DNA of 64,000 nt from JAPOXR01 sp965219635 (GCA_965219635.1 OZ244783.1:1984001-2048000), one strand, 5' to 3'; positions 16,241 to 25,933 are shown, counted from the first letter of the stretch. The notes: generated by a model not told the origin, from the sequence alone. Made by a program: numbers and translations.

Positions 16241-18991
16241 ATGGCCAAGACGAATATTTCCGGCATCTGCCGCGCCGGCCCCCCACACTTCACCACCATT
16301 GTCGCCCTAGCCTCTTGCGCCCGCACCTTGCGTTCGGCAACAGGTCAGGTGGCTTCCGAATTTACGACACCGATGTCCACGGATTACCTCCGCGCCGCAA
16401 CTGTTGAGAGCCTGAAAAGACGGAATGGCGTCCCGCCTGCCGACCAGACAACCGCAGGCCGGATCACCCGGTGCATCTTCACAATCGGTTTTGCTCTGCT
16501 GCTCGGTGCAACAATTCTGATGGGGGGAGCGCAGGCCTCTGGAGCAGGCACGCTGACATTCACATTCAATGACAACGGCAAGACTACTACCATCACTCCC
16601 AATGGAAGTGTGGATCTCGCAGACCTCACCGAAGGAGGCGGTGTCAGCCATAGTGACGTGGATCTGTCGATCTTGAGTGACAGTTACGACAAGACTCACA
16701 TCTCAAATTCTGTCAGGGGTACAATTACAACTTACCGGGATGTTGATTTCGACGTTACTGGAAAGTCCAGCTACACAGGAAGTCGCAATTACATTCAACC
16801 GCCATCTTACCTCTCCACAACCTACTTGTTGTTGGAGGACGACTTCGTAATAGTATTCAGAGATCACGTGACGGGAACGGTCTTCAATCCCACGGGTCAG
16901 AAAATCAAGTTTGAAGATACCATTGCCAATCAGTTGAAGGACAACAACTTTTCCATCACATATGCGTTTGGCGAAGAGACAATCATTTTCCAGACAAAGC
17001 CACTGGTTAAGCCAACCGGATTGATAGCGACCCCGGGTGATAACCAGATCACACTGAATTGGACGAATCCTGTGAACAGTTCAATCGAAAAGTACCAATA
17101 CCAGAAAAAGACTGCGGGCGGCGAATATGGCGAATGGGAGGACATGGACCCCAGCGACGCATACACAACAAGCTATACGGTTGATGGTCTGGGCAACGAC
17201 AGAGAATATACCTTCAAGATCCGCGCGGTAAAAGACGACGGTGTCAACGCGGTCTCGGATGAGGTCTCGGCAAGGACAGTTGCTGAGGGAGTTCCTTTGG
17301 CGGCGGAATTGACAGCGTCGCCCAGCACCCTCGGCGCAATCCTGACTTGGACGCACACCGGTGACCCAAGCATCACCAAGTGGCAATTCCAGCAACGAGC
17401 GAGCCAAGAGAACTTCGGCGCCGAATGGGAAGACATTCCGGTCAGCCGCGCAGAAACCCGGCGGCATGCCGTGGACAATTTGACCGGCGGGGTCGTGCAT
17501 GGCTTCCGCATCCGCGCAGTGAATTCCGCTGGTGTAGGCGTTCCATCGAACGAAGCAACGACAACTCCATCATCGGAATCGTCGGTGGAGATGGAGAAGC
17601 AGGTCATAACGCAGTCATTGGCCGCAGTCGGACAAGCAGCGCTATCCGGAGTGACGGATGTCATCGATGATCGGCTGAAATCGACGCCTGGAACGGCCAG
17701 CTTGATGCTGGGCGGTCTGTCGGTGAGCACCGCCGCATTGTCTAGGAACACACCGGATGACCAGCAAATGGATAGTTGGTGGTCCGGCAACCGTTCCTCA
17801 GAGTCCTTCAGTGGCCCGGTTGACAATGCCCAGATGCTGGATGGCAGCGCCTTCACGCTGTCATTGAGCGAAGAAGATGCAGGCGAAAGCAACAGCGGTT
17901 GGACAATCTGGGGCCGTGGCGATTACCGGAGTTTCGAAGGGAAAACCAGGAAAGACAGCTGGGATGGCTCGGTCAAGTCGGCCTGGTTGGGGTTTGACAC
18001 TCGGACAAACGAGCACATACTTGCGGGTCTCGCGGTCTCCAGAAACCGTGGCGAGATCAACCTCGTGGCGGACGAAGCGGGCAGCAGCGTCGAAACTTCG
18101 CTGACAGCCGCCTGGCCATACATGCAGATGACAATGCCAAATGGCACCGGGACTGTCCGGGTTGTGCTGGGTATTGGCAGCGGTGATGCAGAACATCATT
18201 TCGAGAACGGTGATGTAGAGAGAGCCGGCCTGTCGATGACGGCGGCATCGGTTGGCGTCCGCTGGGCAGTGTCGCATCAGGGGCAGGTCACTTTGTCAAT
18301 TCCGATCAAGGCGGAAGTCGTGCAACTCAAGACCGATGGAGACGGAACAACGGCGATCAGTGGCCTATCGGTCAGGACATGGCGAACGAGTGGCGGCGTG
18401 GAAGCTACACATTCTGGCGTTGCACTGTCGGACTCTGGCTGGATCCTCACACCACGCGGCTCGCTGAAGATCCGCTGGGATGGTGGTGACGGTGTCACGG
18501 GCAACGGCATTGAAATTGGTGGAGGATTTGGCCTGCGTGCGCCGGACTCCCGTCTGAGCCTGGACGCCAGCGGCAACTGGCTTGCCAAGCACTCGGACAG
18601 CAATCAGCGCGAGTGGGGAGCCAGCATCGGTGTGCAGATTGCGCCAGACTCTGACGGCCGTGGCTGGTCGGCCTCGCTCCGCCAGGAATGGGGCTTGCAG
18701 CAAGAAGGTTTGCTGTCAGGTGACACGCTGTTCCAAAACGATGCCAGCGGGTCGATTTCACCACTTGGCTCACTGGCGGCGCGAGCCGGTTACGGATTTC
18801 GCATGAAAGATGGCCTGATGACACTCTCGGCCGGTGCGCTAATGGCAACAGGCGATAAGGAAGTTCCCCGTTACAGTGCAGGGATGGAGTTTGCACTGCC
18901 GCGTGGCCTCACTGCTACACTGAAAGGCGAGCATGTTGGCGATGTCGATCCCTACACCAGTATTGGAGCAGGTGTACATCTGAGTTTCTAA
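16241..18991 (+). CDS. Fibronectin type III protein with autotransporter-like beta-barrel
   Basis: A large exported protein, 916 aa from ATG 16241 (GGGAGG upstream but 13 bp away); ATG 16373 is an alternative that gives a more usual signal peptide. Order: a long N-region and hydrophobic signal segment ending near GGAQASGAG; a Ser/Thr-rich beta domain (about 100-250); two fibronectin III repeats (about 253-345 and 346-440; KPTGLIATPGDNQITLNW and LTASPSTLGAILTWTHTG); a linker; then a C-terminal domain of alternating amphipathic strands (about 540-916) ending GAGVHLSF, a terminal Phe as in outer-membrane barrels. This fits a type V autotransporter whose passenger carries Fn3 modules, perhaps for adhesion. 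No protease motif was seen. The gene is monocistronic. Confidence 0.75.
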   Translation: MAKTNISGICRAGPPHFTTIVALASCARTLRSATGQVASEFTTPMSTDYLRAATVESLKRRNGVPPADQTTAGRITRCIFTIGFALLLGATILMGGAQASGAGTLTFTFNDNGKTTTITPNGSVDLADLTEGGGVSHSDVDLSILSDSYDKTHISNSVRGTITTYRDVDFDVTGKSSYTGSRNYIQPPSYLSTTYLLLEDDFVIVFRDHVTGTVFNPTGQKIKFEDTIANQLKDNNFSITYAFGEETIIFQTKPLVKPTGLIATPGDNQITLNWTNPVNSSIEKYQYQKKTAGGEYGEWEDMDPSDAYTTSYTVDGLGNDREYTFKIRAVKDDGVNAVSDEVSARTVAEGVPLAAELTASPSTLGAILTWTHTGDPSITKWQFQQRASQENFGAEWEDIPVSRAETRRHAVDNLTGGVVHGFRIRAVNSAGVGVPSNEATTTPSSESSVEMEKQVITQSLAAVGQAALSGVTDVIDDRLKSTPGTASLMLGGLSVSTAALSRNTPDDQQMDSWWSGNRSSESFSGPVDNAQMLDGSAFTLSLSEEDAGESNSGWTIWGRGDYRSFEGKTRKDSWDGSVKSAWLGFDTRTNEHILAGLAVSRNRGEINLVADEAGSSVETSLTAAWPYMQMTMPNGTGTVRVVLGIGSGDAEHHFENGDVERAGLSMTAASVGVRWAVSHQGQVTLSIPIKAEVVQLKTDGDGTTAISGLSVRTWRTSGGVEATHSGVALSDSGWILTPRGSLKIRWDGGDGVTGNGIEIGGGFGLRAPDSRLSLDASGNWLAKHSDSNQREWGASIGVQIAPDSDGRGWSASLRQEWGLQQEGLLSGDTLFQNDASGSISPLGSLAARAGYGFRMKDGLMTLSAGALMATGDKEVPRYSAGMEFALPRGLTATLKGEHVGDVDPYTSIGAGVHLSF

Positions 18992-19332
18992 TCACCCATC
19001 CAATGGAGGTCTGTCAGGCCGGACTGGCAGCACACGGCTCGACTTTTCCGGTTGGTCAGGATTGCCGCAACTTCGTACAGGCGTTCAATGCACCTGCTAT
19101 GGATGGCCGGCAGTCCTGCCGTTCAGGCCATGTGGCGAAAACTCTCCGGAATATGAACAGCAAGACCTGAAATGCAACGGGACTGCTGAAACCACGGCAT
19201 CATGAGAGGACTCTCCCGCTTCATTGCTCCGCCGCCAGTACAGCCCCATCTGGTTCATTGCCTGGCAAGCGCGCAGCACCCGATCTTATGACAAACAACC
19301 CGGCAATAATCGGGCCAAGCTCCCGAAAACGG
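18992..19332. other. Convergent intergenic region
   Basis: About 340 bp between the convergent outer-membrane protein and ccr genes. A short inverted repeat CGGCAG-TC-CTGCCG is present near 19110-19125 without a T-run. No gene was recognised. Confidence 0.4.
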
Positions 19333-20631
19333 TCATGCGGGGCTGGCTTCCCTGGCATCCTCCACCGTTCGCAATCCAGGATGCGGAGACGAAACCATCA
19401 CCGCCATATTCCCAGGCTTGTGTTCATTGCGCATCATCATGGTGTGCGCTCGTGGAATCCGGTCCCAAGGCAACACTTCGGACATGCAGGGATCCAACCT
19501 CCGTTCAATCATCAGCCGGTTTGCCTGGCTGGCTTGCTTGAGGTTGGCAAAGTGCGAGCCCTGAATACGTTTCTGGTGCATCCATACATATCTGGCGTCC
19601 ATCGTCAGATTGTAGCCTGAGGTTCCGGCGCAAATCACAACCATGCCCCCGCGCTTCACGACGAATGTGGACACCGGGAATGTGGCCTCTCCCGGGTGTT
19701 CGAATACGATATCCACATTGTTGCCCTTGCCGGTAATATCCCAGATCGCCCGGCCGAACTTGCGAACTTCGCCAAACCACTCGCGATATTCCGGCGAATT
19801 GACGGCCGGCAACGCACCCCAGCAGTTGAAATCGCGACGATTGATCACGCCCTTGGCTCCGAGATCCAGCACAAACTCCCGCTTGGCCTCATCTGATATG
19901 ACTCCGATCGCATTGGCACCGGCGGTATTGATCAACTGGATTGCATATGACCCAAGACCACCCGACGACCCCCAAACAAGCACATTTTGGCCTGGGCGAA
20001 GTATGTTTGGCCGGTGACCGAAGAGCATCCGGTATGCAGTCGCCAAGGTCAGTGTGTAACAGGCGGATTCTTCCCAGGTCAGGTGAGCGGGCCGCGGCAT
20101 CAGTTGGCGTGCCTGGACCCGGCAGAATTGGGCAAAGGAGCCATCTGGAGTCTCATAGCCCCAGATGCGCTGGCTGGTTGAGAACATCGGGTCACCGCCA
20201 TTGCACTCCTCATCGTCGCCATCGTCCTGGTTGCAGTGGATGACGACTTCGTCGCCAACCTTCCAGCGGCGGACTTTCTCGCCAACGGCCCAGACTATGC
20301 CCGACGCGTCGGAACCGGCAATATGGTAGGGGGCATGGTGGACATCGAACGTCGATACAGGTTGGCCAAGCGCTGCCCAGACGCCATTGTAGTTGACCCC
20401 TGCTGCCATCACCAGGACAAGCACTTCCTGACTGTCGATTTCGGGTGTTTCCACCTCCTCCTCTTGCATCGCAATCTCGGGTTCACCCAGCCTGTCCGGA
20501 CGAATGACCCATGCTTTCATCCTGTCTGGAACATGTCCAAGCGGCGGAATCTCGCCGATCTGGTAGATGCTCTTCTTCTCGCCCGCCATGCCGTCTGTTG
20601 CGATGGCACCTGTGATTGTGGAGTCTTTCAT
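19333..20631 (-). CDS. ccr: Crotonyl-CoA carboxylase/reductase
   Basis: A 432-aa zinc-independent MDR-superfamily enzyme that reductively carboxylates crotonyl-CoA to (2S)-ethylmalonyl-CoA with NADPH and CO2, the key step of the ethylmalonyl-CoA pathway for C2 assimilation. Diagnostic blocks are AAGVNYNGVWAALGQPVSTFDVH, HIAGSDASGIVWAVG, HCNQDDGDDEECNGGDPMFSTSQRIWGYE, the NADPH loop VWGSSGGLGSYA, and FEHPGEATFPVSTFVVKRGG. The frame extends to 20904, but ATG 20631 (MKDSTITG) gives the family length. The partner enzyme ethylmalonyl-CoA mutase is in the same window at 44937. Confidence 0.96.
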   Translation of the reverse strand: MKDSTITGAIATDGMAGEKKSIYQIGEIPPLGHVPDRMKAWVIRPDRLGEPEIAMQEEEVETPEIDSQEVLVLVMAAGVNYNGVWAALGQPVSTFDVHHAPYHIAGSDASGIVWAVGEKVRRWKVGDEVVIHCNQDDGDDEECNGGDPMFSTSQRIWGYETPDGSFAQFCRVQARQLMPRPAHLTWEESACYTLTLATAYRMLFGHRPNILRPGQNVLVWGSSGGLGSYAIQLINTAGANAIGVISDEAKREFVLDLGAKGVINRRDFNCWGALPAVNSPEYREWFGEVRKFGRAIWDITGKGNNVDIVFEHPGEATFPVSTFVVKRGGMVVICAGTSGYNLTMDARYVWMHQKRIQGSHFANLKQASQANRLMIERRLDPCMSEVLPWDRIPRAHTMMMRNEHKPGNMAVMVSSPHPGLRTVEDAREASPA

Positions 20632-21119
20632 CGTCTGCTGCCCAACAATGTCGAATTCGTGCTCCGGCACTTCCAATACCGGGCAATTGCCTACCCTAGA
20701 ACTGATTATGCCGCACTGCAACAATAATATGCTGCGCCGCAACATTTGATGGCTACCGAATGAGCAGCCGGACTTGCTTGCCGCGCTGCCGCCCAGAGCC
20801 AATTGGTTCAATCGCCTGCCAAGGCCACAGTCTCCGAAACCGTGAAGTGGCCGGTTGAGGTTTCCTGCAGAGGTACCGGGCGTCGACAAATCCGGCTTGC
20901 ACATCCGAACTGCCTAACCGGCATTGAGAGCCTTCGGCACCTTGGCCATCGCATTATTGACAATTTGTGCAACATAACTGCATATCCCCCTTCAATTCCC
21001 GCAGGAGACTACTGTCGAGGGCGGGGTTGAACCTGACTTTTGCCCGGATGTCCGGGCAATCCTATTTCAGAACCAGCTGCGGCAACGGGGTTGCCGCCGC
21101 AATGAGGGAGAATATTTGA
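20632..21119. promoter_or_regulatory. Divergent promoter region with two leader hairpins
   Basis: This gap separates ccr from the sugar ABC operon. A candidate plus-strand promoter has TTGACA at 20957-20962 and GCATAT about 17 bp on; the overlapping TTATTGACAA is a one-mismatch relative of the GntR operator core. Two hairpins lie in the ABC leader: TTGCCCGGA/TCCGGGCAA at 21040-21059 and GCGGCAAC/GTTGCCGC at 21079-21097. The second ends just before the Shine-Dalgarno GAGGGAG at 21104-21110, so it could affect message stability or translation. Confidence 0.45.
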
Positions 21120-22064
21120 ATGAAAAAGACTCTGCTTTCGGCAAGTGTTGCCGTCGCGGTGGCATCAGGAGCCGCTGCCGACAATATCGGCGTCACCATG
21201 GCGGCGTTCGACGACAACTTCCTGACCGTCCTTCGCAACGGGATGATCCGGATGGCCGATGAGATGGATGGGGTTGACCTGCAGGTTGAGGACGCACAAA
21301 ACGATGTCGCCAAGCAGCTTGACCAGATCAACAACTTCATTGCCTCCGGCGTGGATGCAATCATTGTCAATGCGGTCGATACGTCAGCTACCCAGGCGAT
21401 GACCGCTGCTGCGGAATCCGCTGGCGTTCCGCTTGTCTATGTCAACCGCGAACCGATCAATGTCGACAGCCTGCCTGACAATCAGGCGTTTGTCGCTTCC
21501 AACGAAATTGAATCGGGAACTCTCGCAGCGTTCGAGATTTGCAAGATCCTGCGTGCTCAGGGCAAGGCCGGCGGCGCCCGCGCCTACATGCTTATGGGTG
21601 AGCTTTCCAACCAGGCCGCGGTCCAGAGGTCAAAGGATGTGCACGATGTGATCGGAATGGACATGTGCAACTTCATTACTCTGATCGACGAGCAAACCGC
21701 CAACTGGTCACGCGACGAGGCGCAAGACCTGATGACCAACTGGCTGTCCGCTGGCGAACCATTCGATGCCGTGTTCGCCAACAACGACGAAATGGCAATC
21801 GGCGCGATCCAGGCGATGAAGGCAACCGGACTTGACATGGACGTGATCGTTGTCGGCGGTGTGGATGCCACACAGGACGCGCTTGCTGCGATGGTGGCAG
21901 GCGACCTCGACGTGACCGTCTTCCAGGACGCTGCTGGTCAGGGATCTGGGGCGCTTAACGCCGCGCTGATGCTTGCAGCCGGAGAAGATGTGGAACAGAA
22001 AGTCTACATCCCCTTCCAGCTCGTGACGCCTGCGAACATGGATGAATTCATGGCGCGCAACTAG
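21120..22064 (+). CDS. Sugar ABC transporter substrate-binding protein (inositol/rhizopine-like)
   Basis: A 314-aa periplasmic binding protein of the RbsB-like family. A short signal peptide ends near ASGAAAD. Mature motifs include AAFDDNFLTVLRNGM, VEDAQNDVAKQLDQINNFIA, GVDAIIVNAVDTSA and PLVYVNREP, a pattern closest in memory to inositol and rhizopine binding proteins rather than ribose. VFANNDEMAIGAIQAMKA and GGVDATQDALAAM are the usual C-terminal ligand-loop motifs. It is the first gene of a four-gene set (binding protein, permease, ATPase, DUF3329). The sugar is not certain. Confidence 0.9.
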   Translation: MKKTLLSASVAVAVASGAAADNIGVTMAAFDDNFLTVLRNGMIRMADEMDGVDLQVEDAQNDVAKQLDQINNFIASGVDAIIVNAVDTSATQAMTAAAESAGVPLVYVNREPINVDSLPDNQAFVASNEIESGTLAAFEICKILRAQGKAGGARAYMLMGELSNQAAVQRSKDVHDVIGMDMCNFITLIDEQTANWSRDEAQDLMTNWLSAGEPFDAVFANNDEMAIGAIQAMKATGLDMDVIVVGGVDATQDALAAMVAGDLDVTVFQDAAGQGSGALNAALMLAAGEDVEQKVYIPFQLVTPANMDEFMARN

Positions 22065-22083
22065 AACTGCGCCTAACGCTAAC

Positions 22084-22109
22084 CCGGGGGGCGGTACGCT
22101 GCCCCCCGG
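22084..22109 (+). other. Intercistronic hairpin after the binding-protein gene
   Basis: CCGGGGGGC/GCCCCCCGG forms a 9-bp all-GC stem with an 8-nt loop, 20 bp after the binding-protein stop and ahead of the permease gene. There is no T-run, so it probably stabilises the upstream mRNA or partly attenuates. Confidence 0.6.
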
Positions 22110-22145
22110 CCGCGCATGCATACCGGGAAACGGGAGAGAATTCGC

Positions 22146-23222
22146 ATGGCAAAAGCTGGCGAAGGGACCGGGGGAGCGGCGTTCGATCACTCGAAGAGAG
22201 TACTTCCCGCCGAGTTGAATGTTTTTTTGGCGCTTGTCGCAATCGTCTTCATTTTTGAAGGGCTCGGCTGGCTGCTGATAGAGGACAGCTTCCTGTTCAA
22301 TACCAGGGAAAGGGTCGACACGCTCTTCAACGAAGCGCGGCTCAAGATCATTATCCTGCAGGTCTCGATTGTCGGGATCATCGCGCTCGGGGTAACGCAG
22401 GTCATCATTACCGGCGGCATTGATCTCAGTTCGGGATCCATCGTCGGCGTAACCGCCATGGTCACGATGAGTTTTGCTCAAGTCTCGATCGTGAACGGCA
22501 ATCCGAACCCAAAAGCAATCTTCCTTGAACAGGGCTGGCTGGACCTGCCACTAATCATCCCGCTGGTCGTCGGCGTCGCCTGCGGTTTCTTTGCCGGCAT
22601 GATCAATGGCCTGCTCGTCGCCTACACCAGGATTCCGCCATTCATTGCGACACTGGGAATGATGGTCGCTGCGAGGGGCGCTGCCAAATGGTGGTCAAAG
22701 GGCCGTCCGATTTCCTTTCCGACCGATGAATATGCGGCAATCGGAAAGGGCTTGATGCCGGTCGTCATATTCGTGGCGCTCGCAATACTGTTTGCCCTCA
22801 TTCTCAAATACACCCGCTACGGCAAGCACTGCTACGCAATCGGCTCGAACGAGGAAGCCGCCCGCATGTCCGGCATCAATGTCGAACGTCACAAGGTGCT
22901 GGTCTACACCATAGCGGGCACATTGGCTGCGGTGGCCGCCATCGTCCTCTCATCCAAGAACCTGACTGCGCAATCCGGAATGGGCGTCATGTACGAACTG
23001 GACGCAATCGCCATGGCAGTTATTGGCGGCGTCTCGCTGTCGGGAGGACGCGGCTCGATACTCGGGACCGTTATCGGCGCCCTGATCTTCGGCGTCATCA
23101 TATCCGGCTTCACATTCCTCAAACTCGACGCCTACTATCAGGAGATGGCAAAGGGGGCGATCATCGTCGGCGCCGTTGTGCTCGACCAGTGGCGGCAGAA
23201 ACGCCAGACGATGGGAGGATAG
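22146..23222 (+). CDS. Sugar ABC transporter permease (RbsC/FrcC-like)
   Basis: A 358-aa membrane protein of the branched-chain/ribose permease superfamily. Motifs: GVTQVIITGGIDLSSGSIVG, GMINGLLVAYTRIPPFIATLG, YAIGSNEEAARMSGINV (the coupling-helix region contacting the ATPase) and AMAVIGGVSLSGGRGSILGT. ATG 22146 follows GGGAGAG. It pairs with the binding protein at 21120 and the ATPase 4 bp downstream to import a monosaccharide or cyclitol. Confidence 0.93.
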   Translation: MAKAGEGTGGAAFDHSKRVLPAELNVFLALVAIVFIFEGLGWLLIEDSFLFNTRERVDTLFNEARLKIIILQVSIVGIIALGVTQVIITGGIDLSSGSIVGVTAMVTMSFAQVSIVNGNPNPKAIFLEQGWLDLPLIIPLVVGVACGFFAGMINGLLVAYTRIPPFIATLGMMVAARGAAKWWSKGRPISFPTDEYAAIGKGLMPVVIFVALAILFALILKYTRYGKHCYAIGSNEEAARMSGINVERHKVLVYTIAGTLAAVAAIVLSSKNLTAQSGMGVMYELDAIAMAVIGGVSLSGGRGSILGTVIGALIFGVIISGFTFLKLDAYYQEMAKGAIIVGAVVLDQWRQKRQTMGG

Positions 23223-23226
23223 GATC

Positions 23227-23976
23227 GTGACACAGCCAATCCTCAGGACCGAAGGCCTGACCAAGTACTATGGCGGCGTCCATGCGCTGGAACATGCCGA
23301 CCTTGAAATCCAGATGGGCGAGCATGTTGCCATCGTCGGAGATAACGGCGCCGGCAAATCCACATTCGTGAGGCAAATCACCGCGGTCGAACAGAAGACC
23401 AGCGGAACCATCTGGTTCGATGGCGGCGAGGTCAACTTCGCCGGTCCCCTGGAGGCGCGGGAGGCCGGTATCGAGACCGTATTCCAGAATCTTGCGCTTG
23501 CGGATGACCTTGATGTGCCGGACAATCTCTTCCTAGGAAGGGAGAAATTTCTGCTCAAGCTCGGTCCGTTCTCGATCCTCGACTACCGGGGCATGCGCCA
23601 GGCAACGCTTGATGCGCTGGAAAGAACCGGAGTCAAGATTCCAAGCATCCGCAACACGATCCGGCGAATGTCAGGCGGTCAGCGGCAGTGTGTTGCCATC
23701 GCCAGGACAGCAACCTTCCAATCCAAACTGACGATCATGGACGAGCCCACGGCCGCACTCGGTGTTCAGGAAACGGCGCAGGTGGAGAACATCATCAGGA
23801 CGCTCAAGCAGGCTGGTGCGCCGTTGATCCTGATCAGCCACAACATGCGACAGGTCTTTGATCTTGTGGACAGGATAGTGGTATTCCGGCGCGGCCGGAT
23901 AGTTGCCAGCCTGAACAAGGACGAGACCGACCAGCAGGAAGTGGTCGCATACATCACTGGCGCCAAGTCCGGTTGA
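23227..23976 (+). CDS. Sugar ABC transporter ATP-binding protein (single-domain, FrcA-like)
   Basis: A 249-aa ATPase. Walker A GDNGAGKST, signature MSGGQRQ, Walker B LTIMDEPTAAL, and the switch His in LISHN. Unlike RbsA it has one ABC domain, as in FrcA. The likely start is GTG 23227, with GGGAGG upstream and 4 bp after the permease stop; the frame is open further upstream but would overlap the permease. Works as a homodimer with the permease. Confidence 0.93.
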   Translation: MTQPILRTEGLTKYYGGVHALEHADLEIQMGEHVAIVGDNGAGKSTFVRQITAVEQKTSGTIWFDGGEVNFAGPLEAREAGIETVFQNLALADDLDVPDNLFLGREKFLLKLGPFSILDYRGMRQATLDALERTGVKIPSIRNTIRRMSGGQRQCVAIARTATFQSKLTIMDEPTAALGVQETAQVENIIRTLKQAGAPLILISHNMRQVFDLVDRIVVFRRGRIVASLNKDETDQQEVVAYITGAKSG

Positions 23977-23982
23977 TCTATC

Positions 23983-24192
23983 ATGCCGGACCGGGACAAG
24001 AAGACCAGTTTCCTTAATCTGGAATCGCCGTTTTTCCGGCCCTTATGGCGGCGGGTTGTCACGTTTGGAGTCTGTGTGATCTGGGCCTTGTTCGAGTTCA
24101 TTACCGGAAGCGCTTTTTGGGGCATGCTGTTCCTCGGCCTTGGCCTTTATGCTGGCTGGCACTTCTTCTTTGCGAACAAGTATCACGAGTGA
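23983..24192 (+). CDS. DUF3329 family small membrane protein
   Basis: A 69-aa protein with an N-terminal FFRPLWRR motif and two hydrophobic segments (VVTFGVCVIWALFEFITGS and FWGMLFLGLGLYAGWHFFF), the pattern of DUF3329 proteins common in alphaproteobacteria. It lies 6 bp after the ABC ATPase gene and is probably co-transcribed. The function is unknown; it may be a transporter accessory. Confidence 0.75.
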   Translation: MPDRDKKTSFLNLESPFFRPLWRRVVTFGVCVIWALFEFITGSAFWGMLFLGLGLYAGWHFFFANKYHE

Positions 24193-24460
24193 CCAGACAG
24201 CACTGCAACCTGAACCGCAGGCAAATATCCTCCCTGCTACCTCTCGTGTTGCCGCAAAAGCCCTGAACTTGGCATTCGCCGCAGAATGCGCCTATTCTTT
24301 CCGAAGCCACCGGTATCCGGTTCCGAGTTGCGGGTGATGCCGCAAGTCGCTCCCCGGATGAGGCATCTCCTGGCCGGGCTAATTTGACGTTGGCAAATCC
24401 GGACCGGGCTGCCACAGCCTGCACCGGTCCGGCTTGAGTGAAGCAAAGTCGAGGTCCGGC

Positions 24461-25933
24461 ATGATGTCCGAAACAGCTGCAACTTTGAGGAGAGGTTTCC
24501 TGAAGGTGCTTTCACCTGGAACCAGGGCCGGGCGCTGGCTGGCGGCCATGCTGCCTTTACTCCTGCCCTCCACGGCCGCTGCGCACACGACTGAACAGAG
24601 CTTTGTTCTGCTGCTTCCCACGGAACTCTACATCTCGACCGGAGTGGTTGTCGTTGCGCTCACGGTACTAACGCTTGCCTTCGCTCCGTCCAGGATCGCA
24701 GATCGAGTGTTTGCCACTATCAGCCTGCCGGCGGTCAAGGCACCCGGGGGCCTCATGACAGCAACCAGCCTTGTTTCGCTCCTGCTGCTACTGCTGCTGG
24801 TTGCAGTGGGTATAACCGGCCCGCATGATCCGTTCGAAAACCCGCTGCCCCTTGGAATCTGGACAGTCTGGTGGATGGGTCTCCTATTCGTGCAAGGAGT
24901 GGTCGGCGATGTCTGGAGTTGGGTCAATCCCTGGACGGGCATCCATCGGCTGATCTTCGGGCAATCCCGGGCCGGCCTGCTACCTGAATTGCCTGATTGG
25001 GCTGCCAGCTTGATTGCCATTGCAACTCTTGTGGCGTTCCACATGCTGGTGCTGGCCGATCCGGCTCCGGATGAACCGCCGAGACTGGCTGGATTTGTCA
25101 TCGGATACTGGCTGTTTACGTTCATCGGCATGATCCTCTTCGGCAGCCGTTATTGGCTTGGCAAATGCGAGTGCTTCTCGGTGCTGTTTGGTTTGATCAC
25201 CCGCATTTCCCCTCTGCGCCTGTCGCGCCATGGCTCCGGGTTCGGCATGCCGGGATGGCAGTTGCCGGATCTGCGCGATCCCTCCACCGGAGTTGGATTG
25301 TTTTGCCTGGTTGCATTGGGCACCGGCAGTTTCGATGGGCTCAACGAAACATTCTGGTGGTTGTCGGTCATTGGGGTCAATCCGCTCGAGTTTCCGGGAA
25401 GGTCGGCAATCATTGCCGAGACCGTGGCCGGAATTCTGGCAGCCCCGGCACTGCTAGTGCTCGTGTTTGGAATATGTGTCTGGGCAGGCGCGCAACTTGC
25501 AGGACCGGACCCCACCGCGGCTGAGCAAATCAGTTTCAGCACTGCATTCCGGCGCTTGGCCATCAGTGTGTTGCCTATCGCTCTTGGCTATCACTTTGCG
25601 CACTATCTGACCGCGTTCATGGTGAACATTCAGTACACCGTTGCCGCCCTGTCCGACCCGTTTCACTCTGGCGCCGATTACCTGGGACTCGGCCGTTTCT
25701 ATGTGACCACCGGTTTCTTCAATGACCAGGATTCTGTCCGGATCATCCTGTTGTCACAATGCTTCGCGGTCGTCCTTGGTCATGTCATCGCCGTTTTTGC
25801 AGCGCACGAAATTGCCAAGGATCTCTTCGGTTCGGGAAGGCGGGCGACACTCAGCCAACTGCCCGTTTCAGTATTCATGATCCTCTATACGCTGCTCAGC
25901 CTGTGGCTGCTTGCATCTCCGAGGGGCGCATAA
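24461..25933 (+). CDS. Polytopic membrane protein of unknown function
   Basis: A 490-aa integral membrane protein with a cleavable-looking N-terminus (ending PSTAAAH) and about ten hydrophobic segments. ATG 24461 is preceded by GAGG at good spacing. Blocks such as NPLPLGIWTVWWMGLLFVQG, GDVWSWVNPWTG and the His-containing LGYHFAHYLTAF resemble proteins often annotated as fenitrothion hydrolase in databases; this is from memory and does not establish activity. It stands alone between the sugar ABC set and the liv-type operon. Confidence 0.6.
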   Translation: MMSETAATLRRGFLKVLSPGTRAGRWLAAMLPLLLPSTAAAHTTEQSFVLLLPTELYISTGVVVVALTVLTLAFAPSRIADRVFATISLPAVKAPGGLMTATSLVSLLLLLLLVAVGITGPHDPFENPLPLGIWTVWWMGLLFVQGVVGDVWSWVNPWTGIHRLIFGQSRAGLLPELPDWAASLIAIATLVAFHMLVLADPAPDEPPRLAGFVIGYWLFTFIGMILFGSRYWLGKCECFSVLFGLITRISPLRLSRHGSGFGMPGWQLPDLRDPSTGVGLFCLVALGTGSFDGLNETFWWLSVIGVNPLEFPGRSAIIAETVAGILAAPALLVLVFGICVWAGAQLAGPDPTAAEQISFSTAFRRLAISVLPIALGYHFAHYLTAFMVNIQYTVAALSDPFHSGADYLGLGRFYVTTGFFNDQDSVRIILLSQCFAVVLGHVIAVFAAHEIAKDLFGSGRRATLSQLPVSVFMILYTLLSLWLLASPRGA

